Assembly: GCA_964622455.1 (NCBI GenBank)
Contig: CAZUQP010000030.1
Span: 16,374 to 80,373, forward strand
Direction of reading: 5' to 3'
DNA length: 64,000 nucleotides
DNA from: CAZUQP01 sp964622455
GTDB taxonomy: Bacteria > Pseudomonadota > Gammaproteobacteria > DSM-16500
Position numbers and translations under genes: made by a program. Of this stretch, positions 1-6,711 are shown piece after piece. The stretch's first letter is position 1. Each line of letters starts with the position of its first letter. The notes below the pieces were generated by a model. It searched no databases, was not told where the DNA came from, and saw nothing but the letters and a program-made list of their open reading frames with translations.

Positions 1-874
1 CACCTTGTTTAATTTGTTCAGCGACAGATTGTGCCGCAATCATTTGATTTTGATAATACTTCATGCTGTTTCCATGACTGCAATCAACCATTAAACGAAG
101 TGGAAGACCTGCATTTTTTAATAATTGAGTGATGTGTTGAATATGAATAGCGGAATAATTGGGTTCATCATTTCCGCCGCGCAAAACAATATGACAATCA
201 GAATTGCCCAGTGTTTGTATGACGATGGGTTTTCCTTCTGAATTAATACTTAAAAAATGATGTGAATAGCGCGCAGTATTGACAGCATCAATGGCAATTT
301 GAACATTGCCATCTGTTGTATTTTTAAAACCAACCGGCATTGCTAATCCAGAGGCAAGTTCTCGATGTAATTGACTTTCTGATGTGCGTGCACCGATGGC
401 GCTCCATGAAATTAAATCACTTAAATATTGCGGAATAATCGTGTCTAAAAATTCAGTGCCGGCAGGAATATCTAATTTAGAGAGATCAATTAATAATTTT
501 CTGGCAAGCATTAAACCGTGATTGACATCAAAGGTGTTATTTAAATAAGGATCGCTGATTAAACCTTTCCAACCAATCGTTGTGCGCGGTTTTTCAAAAT
601 AAACTCGCATAATAATAAACAATTCGTTTGCTAAATTTTTCGCGATAGTCTGTAATTTTTTTGCAAATTCTAAAGCGGATTTTACATCATGAATGGAACA
701 AGGACCTACGATGACCAATAATTTTTTATCTTCACCTGCTATGATGCGGCGCGCTGATTCACGAAAGTGTTGTATTTTCTTGATGGTTGTTGAATCAATA
801 GGGAATGCTTTAAAAAGCTCGGCAGGGCTTATTAAGGGTTTTTGCCTAAATGTTTTTAGGTAGTTTTCTTGCAT
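1..874 (-). CDS. DAHP synthase (3-deoxy-7-phosphoheptulonate synthase), C-terminus cut by window edge
   Basis: Class I DAHP synthase, which condenses phosphoenolpyruvate and erythrose-4-phosphate in the first step of the shikimate pathway in the cytoplasm. Reading the minus strand from the ATG at 874 gives a continuous frame to the window edge (about 291 codons of the usual ~350). Family signatures are visible in order: GPCSIHD near residue 78, a VYFEKPRTT-like substrate loop, an IGARTSESQ segment, and VDCSHGNS near the cut end. The frame is open at position 1, so the last ~60 residues lie outside. It is divergent from the arginase gene. I cannot tell the AroF/AroG/AroH feedback type from this part. 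Confidence 0.93.
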   Translation of the reverse strand, partial: MQENYLKTFRQKPLISPAELFKAFPIDSTTIKKIQHFRESARRIIAGEDKKLLVIVGPCSIHDVKSALEFAKKLQTIAKNLANELFIIMRVYFEKPRTTIGWKGLISDPYLNNTFDVNHGLMLARKLLIDLSKLDIPAGTEFLDTIIPQYLSDLISWSAIGARTSESQLHRELASGLAMPVGFKNTTDGNVQIAIDAVNTARYSHHFLSINSEGKPIVIQTLGNSDCHIVLRGGNDEPNYSAIHIQHITQLLKNAGLPLRLMVDCSHGNSMKYYQNQMIAAQSVAEQIKQG

Positions 875-931
875 GGCAGATAACGTATAATAGTATTTTT
901 AGTTATAGAATTGTAACGATAGAGGGTAACT

Positions 932-1819
932 ATGCCAATGAATAAAACACTTTTTCTCTTGGGTTATGCTTCAGATATTGCAGGGGCCGGGCGGGGAAGT
1001 GCAAAAGGCCCTATTTTATTGAAACAATCACCTTATCTTTCGGAATTAAGTGAACAGGGATTAACCTTGCATTGGCAGACCCTCGTAAAATCGCCTTATC
1101 ATGAAAAATTAGTGCTTCCGGAAGTTGTCAAGTTATGCGGCCAACTTGCAACTGAGGTTGCTCGTGAAGTCCGCGAAAAACATTTTTTTACCGTTTTAGG
1201 TGGAGACCATACGTCAGCCATTGGTACTTGGAGCGGGGCAGCCATGGTCAAAAAAGAAGAGGGGCCCATCGGATTGATATGGATTGATGCGCATATGGAT
1301 AGCCATACGCCCGAAACATCTTTATCAGGCAATATTCACGGCATGCCGCTTGCCTGTTTGCTAGGGCATGGCGATACTAGCTTGACTTATTTGACGGGTG
1401 ATGCGCCTAAATTATATCCGGAACATGTGTGTTTAGTTGGCGTGCGCAGTTATGAAGAACATGAAGCCGATTTATTAAATCAATTAAATATTCGCATTTT
1501 TTATATGGATGAGGTGAAGCAACGTGGATTGACTGCAGTTTTTCAAGATGCTTTGCAAATTGCAACAACAGGTACATGCGGTTATGGTCTCAGTGTTGAT
1601 GTTGATAGTATAGATCCATCGGATGCACCAGGTACCAGCGTTGCTGAAGCAGACGGGCTTTCTGCAGAGGAATTATGTCAATCATTAACACTGTTTGCTG
1701 ATGATCCGCGTTTACTGGGTTTTGAAATTGCTGAATTTGATCCATCACGTGATATTCATCATCAAACAGAAAAAGTAATCACACATTTAATCAGCGCGAT
1801 TACACTGGGAAAATTTTAA
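932..1819 (+). CDS. rocF: Arginase
   Basis: Ureohydrolase-family arginase (295 aa), hydrolysing arginine to ornithine and urea. The binuclear manganese ligands are all present: GGDH (His93), DAHMD (Asp119, His121, Asp123) and SVDVDSIDP (Asp223, Asp225). The NIHGMPLA segment after the second motif favours arginase over agmatinase. The ATG at 932 follows an AGAGGG ribosome site; an ATG two codons later is also possible. The L,D-transpeptidase gene follows after one base, so the two are probably co-transcribed. Arginine catabolism through ornithine and glutamate would connect with the NAD-glutamate dehydrogenase at 20.4 kb, which is inference. Confidence 0.9.
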   Translation: MPMNKTLFLLGYASDIAGAGRGSAKGPILLKQSPYLSELSEQGLTLHWQTLVKSPYHEKLVLPEVVKLCGQLATEVAREVREKHFFTVLGGDHTSAIGTWSGAAMVKKEEGPIGLIWIDAHMDSHTPETSLSGNIHGMPLACLLGHGDTSLTYLTGDAPKLYPEHVCLVGVRSYEEHEADLLNQLNIRIFYMDEVKQRGLTAVFQDALQIATTGTCGYGLSVDVDSIDPSDAPGTSVAEADGLSAEELCQSLTLFADDPRLLGFEIAEFDPSRDIHHQTEKVITHLISAITLGKF

Positions 1820-1820
1820 T

Positions 1821-2297
1821 ATGATATTTTTAAAAATAGACCTTAGCGCTCAAACATTAGGCGTGTTTAAAAACGATAACTTAGTCAAACGCTATTTTGT
1901 TTCTACTGGAAAAAATGGTGCTGGGGAATTAATGGATAGCGGCAAGACTCCGCGGGGTTTGCATATCATTCGTGCTAAAATTGGTGCTCGTTGTCCTGTT
2001 AATACGGTATTTGTTAGTCGTCGTCCAAGTGGTGAAATTTTTTCTGAAAAATTGCGCGCAGCTTACCCTGACCGTGATTGGATTTTAACGAGAATTCTTT
2101 GGTTAAGCGGACTAGAGATAGGAAAAAATCGCTTAGGAAAAGTGGATACGATGCGTAGATATATTTATATTCATGGGTCGCCGGATGATGTTCTTATGGG
2201 TTCACCAGGCTCTAAAGGATGCATCCGTATGCGAAATCAAGACATTATTGAATTATTTGATACCACCCCTATCAGAACGGAGATTCTTTTAGAATAA
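1821..2297 (+). CDS. YkuD-family L,D-transpeptidase-like protein
   Basis: 158 aa protein with the YkuD (L,D-transpeptidase catalytic) fold signature: IHGSP with His119 and SKGCIRM with the catalytic Cys134, separated by 14 residues as in the family. Such enzymes form 3-3 crosslinks or attach lipoproteins in peptidoglycan. The N-terminus MIFLKIDLSAQTL enters the catalytic domain at once, and there is no signal peptide or membrane anchor, which is odd for an enzyme expected in the periplasm. It starts one base after the arginase stop codon, so translational coupling is likely. Its role is inferred from the domain only. Confidence 0.8.
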   Translation: MIFLKIDLSAQTLGVFKNDNLVKRYFVSTGKNGAGELMDSGKTPRGLHIIRAKIGARCPVNTVFVSRRPSGEIFSEKLRAAYPDRDWILTRILWLSGLEIGKNRLGKVDTMRRYIYIHGSPDDVLMGSPGSKGCIRMRNQDIIELFDTTPIRTEILLE

Positions 2298-2405
2298 CTG
2301 CTTGAATTATATCAAACATTTGTGATTTTTTTTAAAAGAGAGCCGTCATTTTTTATGGAATTTTTGTGTTATGCTGAAACTAAGAGAAAAACGGGTCTAT
2401 CTATC

Positions 2406-2999
2406 ATGATGACTGATAAAATTCATGAAGTTCTGGACTTTTGGTTTGGTGATCTAGGTCACGCAGATTTGCCCGCGAGTGACCGCACTAACTTGTGGTT
2501 TGGCGAAGATGAAAAATTAAAACGAAGTTTACTCGAAAAATATAAAGCAGAATACGAAGCAGCCATTCAAGGTAGTTTAAATGGTTGGGCCGAGTCGCCG
2601 CGGGGGCGATTGGCATTGATTATTTTGCTCGATCAATTTTCACGAAGTTTATATCGTGATTCACCTGATGCTTTTTCACATGATCTTGAAGCGCAAAAAC
2701 TTTGTTTACAAGGGTTGAAAAAGAATATGGATCAGTCGTTGACTTTAATCGAAAGAGTTTTCTTTTATATGCCTTTGGTTCACGCAGAAGATACAGAGCG
2801 GCAAGAGCAATCGATTCGATTATTTCAAAATTTAGTTTCATTATCCATGATTGAAACAACACAAGTGTATCAACTTTTTCTCGCGTATGCTTATGCGCAT
2901 TTTCGAGTGATAAAAGAATTTGGGCGTTTTCCGCAGCGAAATACAGTCTTGGGACGTAAATCAACAGAAGCAGAAATTGCTTTTTTGAAGACGGCTTAA
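2406..2999 (+). CDS. DUF924 family protein
   Basis: About 197 aa soluble protein of the DUF924 family (tetratricopeptide-like helical fold, function unknown). Family features include the opening segment VLDFWFGDLG, LWFG a few residues on, a central LIILLDQFSRSLYR motif and VFFYMPLVHAED. A GTG at 2322 would extend the frame by 28 residues, but those residues are not family-like. I chose the ATG at 2406 (or 2409), directly before the conserved start. A TATGCT -10-like box lies just upstream near 2370. It is followed by the cyclic-nucleotide fusion gene after 24 bases. Confidence 0.82.
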   Translation: MMTDKIHEVLDFWFGDLGHADLPASDRTNLWFGEDEKLKRSLLEKYKAEYEAAIQGSLNGWAESPRGRLALIILLDQFSRSLYRDSPDAFSHDLEAQKLCLQGLKKNMDQSLTLIERVFFYMPLVHAEDTERQEQSIRLFQNLVSLSMIETTQVYQLFLAYAYAHFRVIKEFGRFPQRNTVLGRKSTEAEIAFLKTA

Positions 3000-3023
3000 T
3001 GAAAACTCATGAGGTAAGATAAG

Positions 3024-4223
3024 ATGGATGTTTCACATGAAGAAAAAATACGTTATTTAAAATCGTGTTATCTATTTACTGGTCTTTCGGCAAAACAACT
3101 CGAGCGTTTGGCAAGTAAGATTCAAGAAATTTCGGCGGATCTAGGAGATACTATTATTCAGGAAAATGATCCGCCAGGTAATATTTTTATTATTAAAGAA
3201 GGTCTTGTTGAAATACGTAAATTTGATAAAGAAACTAATACCTCATATCGATTAGGTTTTCTGGGAAAAGGAGAAGTGGTTGGCGACATGGCATTTTTTG
3301 ATGAAACTTTGCGTTCTGCCTCTGTTATTGCAGCTGAACCCACTCGATTATTTGTTTTATCGGGTTCTGATATCGAACAAGAAAAAAAGTCTCTCCTGGG
3401 GAAAATTTTCCAAGAAACACCCATGGGCTTAATTATTGCTAAAAATGCCGCAAAAAACATGAGTCGGCGAATACGTATTGCCAATAATACTGTGATTGAG
3501 GGATTAAAAAAAGAATTGTCCCAAATGCAAACCCGCCAAGCCATGAGCGTGCTCATCGTTACAACATTGGTATTATTTTCTTTGTATGTATTTGTAGTGC
3601 AGGCGATGAGTCATTTGCAATCTTTTGTTTTTTCCACCACATTTTTAAGTGTGCCTCTTTTGATTTTTTTTATGATTCCGATTGCCTATGTCATTAAAAA
3701 AAGTGATTACCCTTTATCCATGTATGGATTAAGCTTGGTAAATTGGCGGCAAGAAGCAGCGGAAGCTATTAAATTAACCATCCCGTTGCTTTTAATTATT
3801 TTATTTTATAAATGGATGCTGCTGCACTATGTACCGAATTTTATGGGCCGCCCTTTATTTGATTGGAATGCTGATATTAATGAGATCGGTAACTATAACG
3901 AGGCACCTCTCAGGATGAAAATATTACCGATAGCACTTTATGCAGTTTTTATTCCTGTACAGGAATTTTTAGTCAGAGGGGTATTGCAAAGTTCTTTTCA
4001 ACGAATGTTGCTTGGGCAATACCGCTTGTTTTGGGCTATTATATTGGCGAATCTTATTTATAGCGCGTCTCATGTCTATATTTCTATTACATTAGGTTTT
4101 ATGGTATTTTTACCCGGGTTATTTTGGGGATGGTTATATTCACGGCAAAAAACCATTGTGGGTGTTTCCGTCTCACATTTTATCACTGGATTATGGGCGT
4201 TTTATATTGTTGGTATTTCCTAA
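3024..4223 (+). CDS. Cyclic nucleotide-binding domain fused to CPBP (CAAX/Abi) membrane protease-like domain
   Basis: 399 aa fusion. Residues ~12-135 form a cNMP-binding (CAP-like) beta roll: LFTGLSAKQLERL, a PPGNIFIIKEGLVEIRK strand region and GEVVGDMAFFDE. A short coiled linker follows, then about six hydrophobic helices from ~175 to the end carrying the CPBP fold. The first CPBP motif, normally EExxxR, reads QEFLVR here (Gln313, Glu314, Arg318). The other motifs are present as histidines in SASHVYI (His350) and VSVSHF (His385). CPBP proteins are intramembrane glutamic endopeptidases or protease-related scaffolds. The N-terminal domain suggests gating by a nucleotide or another ligand. With one of the two glutamates replaced, activity is uncertain. 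Confidence 0.8.
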   Translation: MDVSHEEKIRYLKSCYLFTGLSAKQLERLASKIQEISADLGDTIIQENDPPGNIFIIKEGLVEIRKFDKETNTSYRLGFLGKGEVVGDMAFFDETLRSASVIAAEPTRLFVLSGSDIEQEKKSLLGKIFQETPMGLIIAKNAAKNMSRRIRIANNTVIEGLKKELSQMQTRQAMSVLIVTTLVLFSLYVFVVQAMSHLQSFVFSTTFLSVPLLIFFMIPIAYVIKKSDYPLSMYGLSLVNWRQEAAEAIKLTIPLLLIILFYKWMLLHYVPNFMGRPLFDWNADINEIGNYNEAPLRMKILPIALYAVFIPVQEFLVRGVLQSSFQRMLLGQYRLFWAIILANLIYSASHVYISITLGFMVFLPGLFWGWLYSRQKTIVGVSVSHFITGLWAFYIVGIS

Positions 4224-4244
4224 CAAGGCTGGATTAACAATTTT

Positions 4245-4874
4245 TTAAGTTGATTTCTTATTTTTCCAGCCCGTTTGCAGGGTGGCTTTGTAAATAATAA
4301 AAGTCGAGATGATGAGCAGCAGATGATAAACATCATTATCATATCGATAAAAGGGGGAGATCTCGTGTCCTAATAAATGATTTTCGATCTGTCTTGCTAA
4401 CATCCAAGCAACATTTGAAATAACAGTCATCAAGAAACCCACTCTTAGTAAAGATGTCGAGTAATAAGCCGCGATTAAATAAACTAACATAATTGACAAT
4501 GCAATATAAGCATATAAGAAATTGCCTTCTTCGGTATTAATGATGAATAAATATGAAAATAAAAGCGATAAAAACAAACAAATGACGCGGGCAGTATCCG
4601 GCATATCGAGTGCTTGAATGACAACATAGTTTAATAAAACAGCCAGCAGGCTGATGGCGATCCAGGCAAAGGGTATGTCTAAATGAGAAGTGCTATAGTG
4701 CACATAGACTCCCAGTATCTTCAGAATGAATAGTACGAAAAAAGCCAGCACGACCAATAAAGGAAAATGAGCGTCCTTTTTTAAAAAATGAAATAATGCA
4801 CCAGTAAAGTAAATGAATAAGGCAAAGGCGTGAAGTCCGTTGGTAATCGCATTAGTCGTTATTGCATTGGGCAT
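4245..4874 (-). CDS. Integral membrane protein, unknown function
   Basis: 209 aa very hydrophobic protein with six or seven predicted membrane helices spread evenly from residue ~10 to ~200 and a short basic tail (KNKKST). Acidic and histidine residues lie near helix ends (LDIPFAW, NHLLGHEISPFYRYDNDVYHL). The layout recalls small seven-helix proteins of the ceramidase/DUF6962 type, but I do not recognise it securely. It faces the cNMP/CPBP gene with a 21-base gap, so the two share a termination region. Upstream (4875-5116) is non-coding apart from the histone-gene promoter. Confidence 0.7.
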   Translation of the reverse strand: MPNAITTNAITNGLHAFALFIYFTGALFHFLKKDAHFPLLVVLAFFVLFILKILGVYVHYSTSHLDIPFAWIAISLLAVLLNYVVIQALDMPDTARVICLFLSLLFSYLFIINTEEGNFLYAYIALSIMLVYLIAAYYSTSLLRVGFLMTVISNVAWMLARQIENHLLGHEISPFYRYDNDVYHLLLIISTFIIYKATLQTGWKNKKST

Positions 4875-5052
4875 AACATGCTCTCAATACATGCAGATGG
4901 CTTTGAGCATCGCATTGTCATGATGGATTGTCAATATAGGCTGTGACTGCTTAGTAGAGATTGCAAGGAGAAAATAGATTAGTAGTACTACTTAGTTTAT
5001 TACGAAGAATTACCATCCAAAATAAGAAAAAAAGTTTTTAATCAAAATGTTA

Positions 5053-5082
5053 TTACAAATTTATTTTTTTATTTGCTATACT
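5053..5082 (+). promoter_or_regulatory. Candidate sigma-70 promoter of the histone-like gene
   Basis: TATACT at 5077-5082 is a good -10 box. An imperfect -35 (TTACAA, 5053-5058) lies 18 bases upstream within a very A/T-rich tract. It sits 35 bases before the start codon of the histone-like gene. Confidence 0.5.
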
Positions 5083-5116
5083 TAGCTTGTGTTCAATCAT
5101 TTTAAGGGGAATTGTC

Positions 5117-5269
5117 ATGCCACGCCGTAAAAAGAAAAAATCGAGTGTCAAGGCAAAGAAAAAAGGAACTAAGCGACGAGCAACAAAAAGACGATCAGGA
5201 GCAAAGAAAACATCAGCTCCAAAAAGAAAATCGAGTCGAAGAAAGAAAAGAAAGGCTTCAAAGAAATAA
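5117..5269 (+). CDS. Lysine/arginine-rich histone H1-like protein (Hq1/Hc-type)
   Basis: 50 aa protein made almost entirely of Lys, Arg, Ser, Ala and Thr, starting MPRRKKKKSS and ending KASKK, with KKR, KRR and SRRKK clusters. The composition is that of a histone H1 C-terminal-like DNA-compacting protein, as in Coxiella Hq1/HcbA and chlamydial Hc proteins, which condense the nucleoid in the dormant or small-cell form. I chose the ATG at 5117 because AAGGGGA lies six bases before it; an in-frame start at 5087 adds a non-basic decapeptide. It has its own promoter and a downstream hairpin, so it is probably a monocistronic, stage-regulated transcript. The function is inferred from composition. 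Confidence 0.8.
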   Translation: MPRRKKKKSSVKAKKKGTKRRATKRRSGAKKTSAPKRKSSRRKKRKASKK

Positions 5270-5282
5270 GAAAGACAGGCAT

Positions 5283-5321
5283 GGATTAACAATGTTGCAT
5301 TAGCTTCATTGTTAACCTTTT
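5283..5321 (+). terminator. Hairpin terminator after the histone-like gene
   Basis: TTAACAATG (5286-5294) and CATTGTTAA (5307-5315) form a perfect 9-bp stem with a 12-base loop, flanked by GG/CC that can extend it with one bulge. It is followed by a short T run (CCTTTTC). It is placed 14 bases after the stop codon. Confidence 0.65.
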
Positions 5322-5455
5322 CAAAGGAAGGAAAGCCATGCTGTTCTTAGAGAGAGCACCGGTTCTGGGAGCGCTCTGTTGGCTGTGGCAACTCAGCGAG
5401 TTAATTCTTGTGTTGCCACGCCATTTTCGTTTTTCCATCCTATCATTATGATGAA

Positions 5456-6529
5456 CTACTTGTTTATTTTTAAAGAAGCATCATTTGCTTCTTTAAAGAC
5501 GCCGCGGTTGGCAATTGCTGTATCTGCGGTGACGGAACTGATTATGCGTTTAGCAACTAATTCACGTAAATATTGCTCTAAAGTGCACATCCCCTTGCTT
5601 CCGCTGGTTTGCATCGCGGATTCCATATGAGCAGCCATATCTTGACGAATAAAATGCCGGATCGCTGGAGTCATTAACATAATTTCAAATGCAGCTGTTC
5701 TTCCGCCCGATATTTTTTTGACAAGCGTTTGACAAACGACGGCTTGTAACGTTTCAGCTAATAAATTACGTACTCGGTTTTTTTCTTCTGATGGAAAGAC
5801 GTCTGCAAAACGGCTAATGGCTGTTGGTGCTGAAGTTGCATGCAGCGTTGCCATGACTAAATGTCCTGTTTCTGCCGCAGTTAATGCTAAACGCATGGTT
5901 TCAAGATCGCGTAATTCACTTAAGAGAATAACATTGGGATCTTGTCTTAAAGAAGCGCGCAAAGCAGTTGCAAAATCAGGGGTGTCACGTCCTATTTGCA
6001 ATTGATGAAATACGCTTTTTTTGTTTTGATAAATAAACTCAATAGGGTCTTCAATGGTAATAATATTACAGGCCATAAAAGTATTAATATAATCAATCAT
6101 GGCGGCAAGCGTCGTACTTTTGCCAGAACCCGTAGGCCCTGTCACTAAAATTAAGCCGTGGGTTAAACCCAATAGTGATTTTAAAATGGCAGGCAATGAT
6201 AATTCTTCAAACCCTGGAATTTTTTCTGGAATAACGCGGAATACTGCAGCAATCCCATGCAATTGATGTAATATACTGACTCTGAAATTTCCTATGTTAG
6301 GCAGCGATAATGGCATTTCAAAAACGCGGTTTGTTTCAAAAATACGTTGTTGTTCGGGTGTCATGATGCTGTAAATAAGTTTTTTATTTTCTTCCGCAGG
6401 AATAAGCGGGTGCTCTTTGATAGGCGCCAGCATTCCATCAATTCGCATCAGAGGGGCGGAGTTGGGCAATAGATGCAAATCGGATGCATGTTTGCTTACA
6501 CTTAAGGCTAAAAGACTGGCTATTTCCAT
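5456..6529 (-). CDS. pilT: Type IV pilus twitching motility ATPase PilT
   Basis: 357 aa hexameric secretion-type ATPase that retracts type IV pili at the inner membrane. The N-terminal PAS-like part carries SKHASDLHL and MRIDG. The core has Walker A GPTGSGKST, Asp box IEDPIEF, Walker B NVILLSELRD and His box TGHLVMATLHA. Downstream, GGRTAAFEIM and the TLEQYLRELV region match PilT rather than PilB. The length is close to the usual ~345 residues. No other pilus genes are adjacent. It is divergent from the hybrid kinase gene and ends about 135 bases from the histone-gene terminator. Confidence 0.93.
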   Translation of the reverse strand: MEIASLLALSVSKHASDLHLLPNSAPLMRIDGMLAPIKEHPLIPAEENKKLIYSIMTPEQQRIFETNRVFEMPLSLPNIGNFRVSILHQLHGIAAVFRVIPEKIPGFEELSLPAILKSLLGLTHGLILVTGPTGSGKSTTLAAMIDYINTFMACNIITIEDPIEFIYQNKKSVFHQLQIGRDTPDFATALRASLRQDPNVILLSELRDLETMRLALTAAETGHLVMATLHATSAPTAISRFADVFPSEEKNRVRNLLAETLQAVVCQTLVKKISGGRTAAFEIMLMTPAIRHFIRQDMAAHMESAMQTSGSKGMCTLEQYLRELVAKRIISSVTADTAIANRGVFKEANDASLKINK

Positions 6530-6711
6530 GCGGTTCTCCTGAGACTTTAACAGATTACCATAGTTTTTAGACCCTATCCGCCATTAAATTGTTTTTGAAA
6601 AATAAAGTTAATATAAATCAAATGGTCACAGCGAAGTAAGGCCCCTCAAAATATGCTAACATAATAATGTCGTCATCAGTAATTCATCAATTCTTAAAAG
6701 GACAGACTGAA

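Noticed and set aside
2322..2405. GTG start extending the DUF924 protein by 28 residues
   Set aside because: The extra residues are not family-like, and the ATG at 2406 is directly before the conserved start.
5112..5303. 63-aa frame overlapping the histone-like gene
   Set aside because: It lies in a different frame over the same Lys/Arg codons. The 5117 frame has the ribosome site and the expected composition.
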